DNA of 10,605 nt from an uncultured Oscillospiraceae bacterium (GCA_904502045.1 CAJGEB010000020.1:1-10605); one strand, 5' to 3'. Counted from the first letter of the stretch, positions 1-5,192 are shown. Numbers and translations are program-made. Notes: generated by a model from the sequence alone, not told the origin.

Positions 1-67
1 CATCAGTACCATACCTTCCGTACATCCATTGCGAAAATCTGTACCTCATATTCTGAAAAAATCCCAT
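1..67 (-). CDS. 5' end of a small conserved hypothetical protein (partial)
   Basis: Only the first 22 codons are inside the window; the gene runs off the left edge. The visible product reads MGFFQNMRYRFSQWMYGRYG then TD. Aromatic- and arginine-rich N-termini with an F/W-M-x-G-R-Y-G-x-D pattern occur, as far as I recall, in short uncharacterised Clostridia proteins that continue into one or two membrane segments; that continuation is not visible here. The start is supported by an AGGAG box at 76-80, eight bases from the ATG. A longer open frame overlaps it (minus strand, 200-3), but that frame has no good start signal and a composition typical of AT-rich noncoding DNA. The gene is separated from rplL by the terminator at 183-214, so it is probably a separate transcription unit. 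Function unknown. Confidence 0.5.
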   Translation of the reverse strand, partial: MGFFQNMRYRFSQWMYGRYGTD

Positions 68-182
68 GACTATTTCTCCTCATAAAAAATTCACTAATAA
101 ATAATATAAGCTTATTATTAAAATATAAACAAAACCAAAACAAATTTAAAAAATTTATTCCCTTTTGTCTGTATTTTAATGG

Positions 183-214
183 AAAAACGGCGCAAACCAC
201 TCGGTTCGCGCCGT
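183..214 (-). terminator. Rho-independent terminator after rplL
   Basis: Read on the minus strand, a 12-bp stem (ACGGCGCGAACC paired with GGTTTGCGCCGT, one G-U pair) closes a GAGT tetraloop and runs directly into a run of five T. It lies about 28 bases after the rplL stop codon and ends the ribosomal protein cluster. On the plus strand it is followed by A residues, so it works in one direction only. Confidence 0.93.
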
Positions 215-242
215 AAAGTTTCGACTACTTGTCAAAATCAAC

Positions 243-623
243 TTATTTGATTTCAACTTTAGCTCCAACCTCTTCAAGTTTAGCCTTTATAGCATCAGCG
301 TCAGCCTGAGATACGCCTTCCTTAAGGGTCTTCGGAGCAGCATCAACGAGATCCTTGGACTCTTTAAGTCCGAGACCTACTACGTCCTTAACTACCTTGA
401 TTACCTGCATTTTGTTAGCGCCTACGTCAGCGAGAACAACGTCAAAAGAGGTCTTCTCTTCAGCAGCGGCAGCAGCTGCAGGAGCAGCAGCGGCAGCAAC
501 AGCTACGGGAGCAGCTGCGGATACGCCGAATTCCTCTTCGAGAGCCTTTACGAGCTCGGAGAGCTCAAGAACGGTAAGAGCCTTTACATCTTCAATTAAT
601 TTTACTACTTTTTCAGAAGCCAT
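243..623 (-). CDS. rplL: 50S ribosomal protein L7/L12
   Basis: Encodes a 126-residue L7/L12 stalk protein, the usual family length. Dimers bind the C-terminal helix of L10 and recruit translation GTPases (IF2, EF-Tu, EF-G) to the ribosome. The N-terminal dimerisation domain is residues 1 to about 33 ([20 protein letters not shown]). A flexible hinge very rich in alanine follows (about 35-55). The C-terminal domain is about 57-126 and contains the factor-binding helix region [20 protein letters not shown] (residues 70-89). The ATG is preceded by a GGAGG box. It is the last gene of the cluster, 61 bases after rplJ, and is followed by a strong terminator. The repetitive alanine hinge is high in GCA/GCT/GCC codons and creates a spurious plus-strand frame at 355-684. 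Confidence 0.98.
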   Translation of the reverse strand: MASEKVVKLIEDVKALTVLELSELVKALEEEFGVSAAAPVAVAAAAAPAAAAAAEEKTSFDVVLADVGANKMQVIKVVKDVVGLGLKESKDLVDAAPKTLKEGVSQADADAIKAKLEEVGAKVEIK

Positions 624-684
624 GATAATTTACCTCCACAAATTTTTGTTTTTAATTTTTTTTGTTAATTTTTTTCGCGTTTAA

Positions 685-1218
685 TTACGCACTTTGTTTT
701 TCAGCAATTGCATTAAGAGCAACGACCAATCCACGCAGGTTGGCACTGAGTACATTTGCAAATCCGGATATAGGAGCGTTGAATCCGCCGAGAACCTTCG
801 CAACGAGTACTTCTCTGGAAGGCAGCTGTGCAAGTTCTGCTACACCTGCAGCATCAATAACATTTCCCTCTACAAATCCGCATTTTACAGTGAATTTTCC
901 TTTGGATCCTTCTGCATACTTGTTCAGTATTTTAGCGGCAGCTACATGATCGCTTTCGCTTACTGCAAGAGCTGTGGAATTTTCCAAAGTCGGAATCATT
1001 CCTTCAAGACCTGCTTCTTTAGCAGCAAGAGCCAAAAGTCTGTTCTTTATTACGGTGTACTCAACTCCTGCCTCACGCAGCTCCTTACGAAGCTTTGTAT
1101 CGTCAGCAACGGTTATTCCCTTATAGTCTACGAGCACACCTGCAACAGAACCCTTTAACTTCTCAGCTAATTCAGCTACGATTTGCTGTTTTTGAAGTAA
1201 AATTTTCTCGCTTGGCAA
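685..1218 (-). CDS. rplJ: 50S ribosomal protein L10 (TTG start)
   Basis: Encodes a 177-residue L10, the base of the ribosomal stalk that anchors L7/L12 dimers on 23S rRNA next to L11. The N-terminal rRNA-binding domain begins MPSEKILLQKQQIVAELAEK and includes the conserved DYKGITVADDTKLRKELREA and YTVIKNRLL segments. The C-terminal part ends with the hydrophobic helix that binds L7/L12. The start is a TTG at 1216-1218: a GAGGTG box sits six bases upstream, and PSEK fits the usual L10 start. The frame stays open upstream for another 34 codons, but these lie in the structured leader and encode nothing like L10. In many bacteria the free L10-L12 complex represses this mRNA through its leader; the leader here fits that. 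It is followed by rplL. Confidence 0.97.
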   Translation of the reverse strand: MPSEKILLQKQQIVAELAEKLKGSVAGVLVDYKGITVADDTKLRKELREAGVEYTVIKNRLLALAAKEAGLEGMIPTLENSTALAVSESDHVAAAKILNKYAEGSKGKFTVKCGFVEGNVIDAAGVAELAQLPSREVLVAKVLGGFNAPISGFANVLSANLRGLVVALNAIAEKQSA

Positions 1219-1435
1219 ATTTTTCACCTCTTTACTCTGTTTTATTCGCCCACCTCGAACCGTAAATACAAAAGGAGCCGTTCGTCCCGCACTACACCTC
1301 GGATCGAACAGCTCCCTCAAGCGTACCCTTAGATACGCAAAAGCTCTGTACTCATCCTCGGCAGGCGGTTACCCATTATACAAACTCGCGTTTGAACCTA
1401 CGGTCTTCGGATTATTAACTTGTAATCTTAACAAC
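1219..1435 (-). promoter_or_regulatory. L10 leader (ribosomal protein autoregulatory mRNA leader)
   Basis: This is the 5' untranslated region of rplJ-rplL, about 217 nt from the predicted start of transcription to the TTG. It contains the hallmarks of the Firmicutes L10 leader: AGACCGTAGGTT followed downstream by CGCCTGCCGAGGATG, which in known examples form the kink-turn-bearing domain bound by L10 with L12. A 7-bp hairpin at 1321-1338 (GCGTATC, loop TAAG, GGTACGC) and the attenuator hairpin at 1274-1315 follow. Known family members reduce transcription or translation of rplJ-rplL when free L10-L12 is in excess. The assignment rests on sequence pattern and position; the exact fold was not computed. 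Confidence 0.85.
1264..1315 (-). terminator. Attenuator hairpin within the L10 leader
   Basis: On the minus strand, GGAGCTGTTCG (1315-1305) pairs with CGAACGGCTCC (1284-1274) with one G-U pair. This gives an 11-bp stem with a 20-nt loop, followed by TTTTGTATTT. It has the form of an intrinsic terminator and sits between the L10-binding domain and the rplJ start, as expected for an attenuator. The T run is interrupted, so leaky termination is likely. Confidence 0.75.
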
Positions 1436-1441
1436 TCATTA

Positions 1442-1470
1442 ATTATAAATCATAATTAACCGCTTGTCAA
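1442..1470 (-). promoter_or_regulatory. Sigma-A promoter for rplJ-rplL
   Basis: On the minus strand a consensus -35 box TTGACA (1470-1465) is separated by exactly 17 bases from a consensus -10 box TATAAT (1447-1442). Transcription should begin near 1435. The -35 box begins only six bases after the rplA stop codon. L10 and L7/L12 can thus be made in excess over L11 and L1, consistent with four or more copies of L7/L12 per ribosome. Confidence 0.92.
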
Positions 1471-1476
1471 GTATTT

Positions 1477-2175
1477 TTATACAGTAGCAAATTTCGCCGG
1501 ATTGATCTTTATGCCGGGGCCCATAGTCGCAGATACGACACAGGACTTTACATACTGTCCTTTTGCAGCTGCAGGCTTCGCTTTAACGATTGCTCCCATA
1601 AGGGTATCGAAGTTCTCCTGAAGCTTTTCGGTTCCGAAAGAAGCCTTTCCGATCGGGCAGTGGATGATATTGGTTTTGTCGAGTCTGTACTCGATCTTAC
1701 CTGCTTTTGCCTCGAGAATAGCCTTTGCGATATCAGGGGTTACGGTTCCTGCCTTGGGGTTGGGCATGAGTCCGCGGGGACCAAGCACCTTACCGAGACG
1801 TCCTACGATTCCCATCATATCAGGGGTTGCTATTACGATATCAAAATCCATCCAGCCTTCCTGAAGGATCTTCTGCATCATATCCTCGGCTCCGACAAAT
1901 TCAGCGCCGGCTTCCTGAGCCTTCTGTACGTTATCGCCCTTTGCAAAGGCAAGTACTCTTACGCTCTTACCGGTTCCGTTGGGAAGCACTACTGCTCCTC
2001 TTACCTGCTGATCAGCGTGACGAGAGTCAACGCCGAGTCTTACGTGTACTTCTACCGTCTCATCAAATTTCGCTTTAGCAGACTCAACGCAGAGTCCTAA
2101 AGCTTCGGCGGTATCATACAATCTCGCGCGCTCTATCTTCTTTGCGCTTTCAATATATTTTTTACCGTGTTTCAT
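1477..2175 (-). CDS. rplA: 50S ribosomal protein L1
   Basis: Encodes a 232-residue L1, the usual length, which forms the mobile L1 stalk of the large subunit and helps move deacylated tRNA through the E site. Many bacteria also use it as a repressor of its own mRNA. Conserved stretches visible are [15 protein letters not shown], the [14 protein letters not shown] segment, [20 protein letters not shown] and [10 protein letters not shown] of the rRNA-binding domain, and the C-terminal GPGIKIN. The ATG is preceded by a strong GGGAGGAG box at 2185-2192, which itself lies beside an L1-site mimic (2199-2225). It follows rplK by 58 bases and ends just before the rplJ promoter. Confidence 0.98.
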   Translation of the reverse strand: MKHGKKYIESAKKIERARLYDTAEALGLCVESAKAKFDETVEVHVRLGVDSRHADQQVRGAVVLPNGTGKSVRVLAFAKGDNVQKAQEAGAEFVGAEDMMQKILQEGWMDFDIVIATPDMMGIVGRLGKVLGPRGLMPNPKAGTVTPDIAKAILEAKAGKIEYRLDKTNIIHCPIGKASFGTEKLQENFDTLMGAIVKAKPAAAKGQYVKSCVVSATMGPGIKINPAKFATV

Positions 2176-2198
2176 TATTCTTTACTCCTCCCACTTGA

Positions 2199-2225
2199 GT
2201 GGTATATAACGGAAATTCCTCCCAC
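2199..2225 (-). promoter_or_regulatory. Putative L1-binding RNA motif between rplK and rplA
   Basis: In the mRNA this reads GTGGGAGGAATTTCC, then GTTATATACCAC. GTGG pairs with CCAC, an inner GGA-ATT-TCC hairpin is closed above it, and the asymmetric internal loop has GA on one side and an A-rich GTTATATA on the other. This matches the 23S rRNA L1 site, which as I recall has GGUGGGAGGC on one strand and GAAAUACCACC on the other. It lies eight bases after the rplK stop codon and ends five bases before the rplA Shine-Dalgarno box. L1 bound here could block rplA translation. The inner hairpin is short, so it is less certain than the rplK leader copy. Confidence 0.55.
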
Positions 2226-2233
2226 CCGGAAGG

Positions 2234-2659
2234 TTAGTCCTCTACTACTACGCCCATGCTGCGTGCGGTTCCTGCGATCATACTCATAGCAGTCTCGATA
2301 TTTGCAGCGTTAAGGTCTACCATTTTCTGTGTAGCGATAGCCTTGATCTGTTCCTTGGTTATTTTCGCTACCTTATCCTTATTAGGTTTTCCGGATCCGC
2401 TTTCGATTCCGCATGCTTTCTTTATAAGAACTGCTGCGGGCGGAGTCTTGGTGATGAACGAGAAAGAACGGTCTGCGTATACAGTGATTACTACCGGAAT
2501 TATAAGTCCGATATCGTTCTTTGTACGCTCATTAAATTCCTTTGTGAATCCAACAATGTTGATACTGTACGGTCCTAATGCAGGTCCTACAGGGGGCGCC
2601 GGAGTCGCTTTTCCGGCAGGTATCTGCAACTTAATGTAGCCGACAACCTTTTGAGCCAT
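2234..2659 (-). CDS. rplK: 50S ribosomal protein L11
   Basis: Encodes a 141-residue L11, the standard length. L11 binds the GTPase-associated centre of 23S rRNA and is needed for RelA-type stringent response; its N-terminal domain with rRNA forms the thiopeptide (thiostrepton) site. The N-terminal domain contains the proline-rich loop [10 protein letters not shown] (residues 20-29) with the prolines that border the antibiotic site. The C-terminal rRNA-binding domain runs from about 75 to the end ([15 protein letters not shown] through [11 protein letters not shown]). The start is the ATG at 2657-2659, preceded by GGAGGTG (2666-2672). The residues after the loop are PYS at 30-32 where most bacteria have GQ-x-G type residues, a mild oddity. 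Confidence 0.97.
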   Translation of the reverse strand: MAQKVVGYIKLQIPAGKATPAPPVGPALGPYSINIVGFTKEFNERTKNDIGLIIPVVITVYADRSFSFITKTPPAAVLIKKACGIESGSGKPNKDKVAKITKEQIKAIATQKMVDLNAANIETAMSMIAGTARSMGVVVED

Positions 2660-2681
2660 TTTTTGCACCTCCAAAAATTAT

Positions 2682-2718
2682 GTGGTATTTGGCGGAGTTC
2701 CTTTGGAACCCCTCCCAC
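2682..2718 (-). promoter_or_regulatory. Putative L1-binding RNA motif in the rplK leader
   Basis: The transcript contains GTGGGAGGGGTTCC, loop AAA, GGAACTCC, then GCCAAATACCAC. GTGG pairs with CCAC. GGGGTTCC pairs with GGAACTCC (one G-U), and between the two helices lies an asymmetric internal loop with GA on one side and GCCAAATA on the other. This is the layout and much of the exact sequence of the L1 site in 23S rRNA (GGUGGGAGGC with GAAAUACCACC in E. coli, from memory). Feedback by L1 on the L11-L1 operon through such a mimic is well established in E. coli and archaea. The motif lies ten bases upstream of the rplK Shine-Dalgarno box. Confidence 0.8.
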
Positions 2719-2719
2719 T

Positions 2720-2752
2720 AAAAACGGTCCTTCATCCAATGTTCCGAACCGT
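2720..2752 (-). terminator. Terminator-like hairpin between nusG and rplK (possible attenuator)
   Basis: On the minus strand ACGGTTC (2752-2746) pairs with GGACCGT (2730-2724, one G-U), enclosing a 15-nt loop, and is followed at once by a run of five T (2724-2720). The stem is only 7 bp, so termination would be partial. It lies directly upstream of the L1-site mimic, inside a 136-base gap between nusG and rplK, and may tune read-through from secE-nusG into rplK-rplA. Confidence 0.4.
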
Positions 2753-2795
2753 GCGGCCGCTTCTTTTCAAAGCTGCCTCCTCTTTAAAAAGCTTT

Positions 2796-3317
2796 TTATT
2801 CTACCGGTTTTGCCTGTTCTAACTCAAGCTCTGCCGGTGTTTCCCTTCCGAACATCGAAACTATTACTCTTACGCTGTTCTTAGCGATGTCGATAGCTTC
2901 AACCGTACCGATAAAGCCTTCAAGCGGTCCGCCGGTGATATACACCGAATCTCCTACCGCATATCCCACCTCTGTCGGCCTTGACTCCATTCCGAGTGCC
3001 GCTACTTCCTTATCGGTAAGCGGTACGGGCTTGGAAGCCGGTCCTACAAAGCCGGTAACTCCGCGAACGTTCCTTACTACATACCAAGAATCGTCCGTCA
3101 TTACCATCTTCACCAATACATATCCAGGGAATATTTTGCGTTCAACTTCTTTTTTCTGATTATCCTTTATTTCCGTTACGATCTCCGTCGGAACCCGCAC
3201 CTCTTGTATAAGATCGTGAAGTCTTCTGTTCTCCACTACTTTCTCAAGGTTTGTTGCGACTTTGTTCTCGTATCCGGAATAGGTATGGATAACATACCAT
3301 CTCGCGTTTTCTGCCAT
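2796..3317 (-). CDS. nusG: Transcription termination/antitermination factor NusG
   Basis: Encodes a 173-residue NusG, normal length. NusG binds the RNA polymerase clamp to affect pausing and processivity and couples transcription to translation or Rho. The N-terminal NGN domain (about 4-105) shows WYVIHTYSGYENKVATNLEK at residues 7-26 and the conserved KKEVERKIFPGYVLVKMVMT. It continues to WYVVRNVRGVTGFVG. The C-terminal KOW domain (about 120-168) has GDSVYITGGPLEGFIGTVEA. The ATG is preceded by GGAGGTAGGAAGG. It sits between secE and rplK, the usual order in Firmicutes. A possible weak promoter for rplK-rplA overlaps its last codons. Confidence 0.98.
   Translation of the reverse strand: MAENARWYVIHTYSGYENKVATNLEKVVENRRLHDLIQEVRVPTEIVTEIKDNQKKEVERKIFPGYVLVKMVMTDDSWYVVRNVRGVTGFVGPASKPVPLTDKEVAALGMESRPTEVGYAVGDSVYITGGPLEGFIGTVEAIDIAKNSVRVIVSMFGRETPAELELEQAKPVE
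2798..2827 (-). promoter_or_regulatory. Possible promoter for rplK-rplA inside the 3' end of nusG
   Basis: On the minus strand TTGAGT (2827-2822) and TAGAAT (2803-2798) are 18 bases apart. The boxes match the sigma-A consensus at 4/6 and 5/6 positions. Transcription from it would start near 2791 and include the hairpin at 2720-2752 and the L1-site mimic. It overlaps coding sequence, so chance cannot be excluded. Confidence 0.3.
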
Positions 3318-3375
3318 ATCTTACCTTCCTACCTCCGCACCTTAATTTCGTACTCTCGTCCGAAACTACGCGTTA

Positions 3376-3609
3376 CTAAAAAAATAAATCAAGCAGAAGC
3401 GACATAAGAAAATCAAGTGCGCCTATAAAAGCAGCTGCTATAACCATAGCCACAAGTACGATAACCGTATTGTTGATTACCTGCTTTTTGCTCGGCCATA
3501 CGACTTTCTTTACTTCGCCTTTCATATCCTTAAAAGAACGCGCGATCTTTGCGGGAAGAGCTTTTATACTGAATTTTGCTCCGTTTGCATTTGCGTTTGC
3601 ATTAGCCAT
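3376..3609 (-). CDS. secE: Preprotein translocase subunit SecE
   Basis: Encodes a 77-residue single-span SecE, which clamps the two halves of SecY in the Sec translocon of the cytoplasmic membrane. The conserved amphipathic region MKGEVKKVVWPSKKQVINNT is followed by one membrane segment (VIVLVAMVIAAAFIGALDFL) and a short hydrophobic tail, as in the short SecE of Gram-positive bacteria. The chosen start is the ATG at 3607-3609, with GAGGTG (3615-3620) five bases upstream. An in-frame TTG seven codons earlier lies within the purine-rich ribosome binding region and is unlikely. The N-terminus is an unusual run of Ala-Asn repeats (MANANANANGAKF), probably disordered. It lies between rpmG and nusG. 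Confidence 0.96.
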   Translation of the reverse strand: MANANANANGAKFSIKALPAKIARSFKDMKGEVKKVVWPSKKQVINNTVIVLVAMVIAAAFIGALDFLMSLLLDLFF

Positions 3610-3630
3610 ATTAGCACCTCTCCCTCTCAA

Positions 3631-3780
3631 TCACTTCGACTCTTTGTGAAGGGTATGTTTCCTGCAGAACTTACAGTACTTGTTCATCTCAAGTCTGTCA
3701 GGATCGTTCTTCTTGTTTTTCATCGTGTTGTAGTTGCGCTGTTTACATTCCGTACAAGATAAGGTAATTTTTACCCTCAT
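3631..3780 (-). CDS. rpmG: 50S ribosomal protein L33
   Basis: A 49-codon gene encoding L33, a small zinc-ribbon protein of the large subunit near the E site. The product begins [20 protein letters not shown], then [20 protein letters not shown], and ends KHTLHKESK. The two cysteine pairs, CTEC (9-12) and CKFC (36-39), are the zinc-binding form of L33 (C+), rather than the cysteine-free form that some bacteria induce under zinc limitation. The ATG is preceded by a perfect AGGAGGTG at 3786-3793. It is the first gene of the cluster and ends 21 bases before the secE ATG. Position upstream of secE-nusG is typical of Firmicutes. Confidence 0.97.
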   Translation of the reverse strand: MRVKITLSCTECKQRNYNTMKNKKNDPDRLEMNKYCKFCRKHTLHKESK

Positions 3781-3885
3781 TTCGGCACCTCCTGATTACC
3801 GGATTTTTTTGCTATCTGTTGTGGGTTGCCTCCCTCGAAAAAGAACGCTAATTTTTGAACATAAAAAATAACCCTTTCAGAGGTA
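3781..3885 (-). other. 5' leader of the rpmG-secE-nusG transcript
   Basis: About 105 nt lie between the predicted transcription start and the rpmG ATG. The stretch holds the AGGAGGTG ribosome binding site. A GGGTT (3874-3870) could pair with AACCC (3827-3823) over distance, but no convincing terminator or known riboswitch pattern is visible. Confidence 0.4.
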
Positions 3886-3891
3886 ATTACA

Positions 3892-3921
3892 ACTATATCA
3901 TACTTTGCAAGTCCAAGTCAA
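3892..3921 (-). promoter_or_regulatory. Sigma-A promoter for rpmG-secE-nusG(-rplKA)
   Basis: On the minus strand TTGACT (3921-3916) is followed after 18 bases by TATAGT (3897-3892). A TG one base before the -10 box (TGATATAGT) makes it an extended -10 promoter. Expected start of transcription is near 3885. It is the only good promoter upstream of rpmG. Confidence 0.85.
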
Positions 3922-4085
3922 GAGATTTTTTTCATTTTTTGACTATTTTTTACTCTTTTTCTCTTATCGGACTCTGTTTGGAGCCTTTTTCGGCCGCTTT
4001 ATCGCTGCTTTCGCCGCATCTCCAAGCTCCTCCTCCCCATTTTACCTCTTTTCTTTATAAAATGCAATTGTTTTTTATAAAATCG
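3922..4085 (+). other. Intergenic stretch, no gene seen
   Basis: The stretch between the divergent rpmG and murI promoters is pyrimidine-rich on the plus strand. The open frames that cross it (plus 3855-4175, minus 4211-3999) have no ribosome binding site and low-complexity composition. A ten-base sequence TTTATAAAAT occurs twice, at 4054-4063 and 4074-4083, exactly 20 bases apart. This could be a protein-binding pair or chance in AT-rich DNA. Confidence 0.4.
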
Positions 4086-4114
4086 TTGCGGTTTGAATAT
4101 ATTTATGCTATAAT
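4086..4114 (+). promoter_or_regulatory. Sigma-A extended -10 promoter for murI
   Basis: TTGCGG (4086-4091) and a consensus TATAAT (4109-4114) are 17 bases apart, with TG at 4106-4107 giving TGCTATAAT, an extended -10. Transcription should begin near 4120. The -10 box is also the left end of the inverted-repeat element at 4109-4311, so the promoter is a junction between flanking DNA and the element. The transcript would carry a leader of about 260 nt made almost wholly of hairpins. Confidence 0.75.
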
Positions 4115-4311
4115 GATTGTAATTTGTCGAAACGCTCAAAAGCGCTTCTACAAGCCGCTTTTCAAGCGGCTTTAGCAAAATCAAATGGTAGAATTTGATT
4201 TTGCATAACAATCATTGCAATGGTTATGGTCAAATTTTCAAGGAAAATTTGTTTCAAAATCAGAGATTTTGTGTCGAAACAGAGATGTTTCGACTAACCA
4301 TAACCATTATA
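4109..4311. repeat. 203-bp double-cloverleaf inverted-repeat element (MITE-like or structured RNA)
   Basis: The ends are imperfect 25-bp inverted repeats: 4109-4133 matches the reverse complement of 4287-4311 at 20 of 25 positions, starting TATAATG and ending GTCGAAAC. Inside lie two modules. Module A (4112-4216) has closing stem AATGATTGT/ACAATCATT around three hairpins. These are 4126-4151 (9 of 11 pairs), 4152-4172 (AAGCCGCTT, perfect) and 4175-4204 (GCAAAATCAAAT, 12 bp perfect). Module B (4219-4308) has a perfect 12-bp closing stem AATGGTTATGGT/ACCATAACCATT around three more. These are 4231-4251 (9 bp), 4255-4271 (7 bp) and 4273-4294 (GTCGAAAC, 8 bp). The two modules are mirror images in layout. 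The TA at each outer end would fit a TA target-site duplication. No coding capacity. Confidence 0.75.
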
Positions 4312-4382
4312 ATGTAAAATAACTTTGTTTCGGGGACCCGTTTTCACGGTAACCTCAACTTTTGCAAAGCGATGGTGATTTT

Positions 4383-5192
4383 ATGGATAACAGACCTATC
4401 GGCGTATTTGACTCGGGATTGGGCGGACTCAGCATCGTCCGTCAGCTCGTAGCCGCACTCCCTTCTGAAGATATCGTATATTTCGGAGATACAGGAAGAG
4501 TACCCTACGGAACACGCAGTCAGCAGACTATCATCAGATACGCACGAGAAGATATAGATTTTTTACTGCAGCATGACGTTAAAATGATAATCGCCGCCTG
4601 CGGAACGGTAAGCGCAGTGCTCCCTCAGTCTGAAATCGCCCGTCTTCCCGTACCCTTCTTCGGTGTACTCGCATCTGCCTCCAACGCAGCCTGCCGCAGT
4701 ACGCGTTCGGGACGAATCGGCGTTATAGGTACTGCTTCCGCCATAAACAGCGGTGCGTACCAAAGATACATTCACAACGTATTACCCCAAGCCGAAATCT
4801 TTACCCAGCCCTGTCCTCTTTTCGTACCGCTTGTCGAAAACGGTCTTATCGCCGAGGACAATCAGATAACAAACCTTACCGCTGAGATGTATCTTGCTCC
4901 GATTCGCAGCTCAGATGTCGACGTCCTTATCCTCGGCTGTACGCACTACCCCCTCATAAGCGGAATAATCTCCAAGGCAGTGGGTCCCGACGTCGCTCTT
5001 ATTGATACCGGAAAAGAAACGGTTATCGACGTTGCGGGATTCCTCGCAAAAAACGATATGCTCCACGACAAAGATTCCGTCGGAACCAAACGCTACTTCG
5101 TAAGCGACGATATCGACGGATTTTCCGGTATTGCAGAGGAGCTCCTCGGAGAAAAAATAACCAACATCGAAAAGGTCGATTTCGAAAAATAA
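4383..5192 (+). CDS. murI: Glutamate racemase
   Basis: Encodes a 269-residue glutamate racemase, normal length, which interconverts L- and D-glutamate in the cytoplasm to supply D-Glu for peptidoglycan. Visible motifs are PIGVFDSGLGGLSIVR at the N-terminus (residues 5-20), GDTGRVPYGTRS (35-46), the first catalytic cysteine in AACGT (Cys73) and the second in LGCTHYPL (Cys186). The residue after Cys73 is glycine where the family usually has asparagine (CNT). The start at 4383 was chosen because GGTGAT (4374-4379) lies just upstream and MDNRPIGVFDSG fits family N-termini. An in-frame TTG at 4362 would add seven residues without a good binding site. It is the first gene of a probable operon with the DUF1934 gene and argS. 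Confidence 0.95.
   Translation: MDNRPIGVFDSGLGGLSIVRQLVAALPSEDIVYFGDTGRVPYGTRSQQTIIRYAREDIDFLLQHDVKMIIAACGTVSAVLPQSEIARLPVPFFGVLASASNAACRSTRSGRIGVIGTASAINSGAYQRYIHNVLPQAEIFTQPCPLFVPLVENGLIAEDNQITNLTAEMYLAPIRSSDVDVLILGCTHYPLISGIISKAVGPDVALIDTGKETVIDVAGFLAKNDMLHDKDSVGTKRYFVSDDIDGFSGIAEELLGEKITNIEKVDFEK

Noticed and set aside
3..200. A 65-residue minus-strand frame at the left edge
   Set aside because: It has no ribosome binding site and an AT-driven composition. A different frame starting at 67, with AGGAG upstream, gives a more plausible protein start.
355..684. Plus-strand frame opposite rplL and similar frames opposite rplJ, rplA, rplK and nusG
   Set aside because: They are complementary shadows of real ribosomal genes (for example the alanine hinge of L7/L12 read backwards) and lack start signals.
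685..1320. A 211-residue version of L10 starting at 1320
   Set aside because: The extra 34 residues are encoded by the L10 leader and its terminator hairpin, match nothing in L10, and the well placed ribosome binding site points to the TTG at 1216-1218.
4152..4174. The perfect AAGCCGCTT hairpin as an intrinsic terminator
   Set aside because: Only three T residues follow the stem before AGC, and it lies as the middle hairpin of a larger ordered module, so structure in the element is the better explanation.
4109..4311. CRISPR array or T-box leader in the murI upstream region
   Set aside because: There are no regularly spaced direct repeats with unique spacers. There is also no T-box sequence (TGGNACCGCG-like) followed by a terminator/antiterminator pair, and murI is not a usual T-box target.
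4308..4313. A second forward TATAAT at the right end of the inverted-repeat element as a murI promoter
   Set aside because: The box exists because CATTATAATG is self-complementary, but the sequence 16-18 bases upstream (ATGTTT and neighbours) is not a convincing -35 box.
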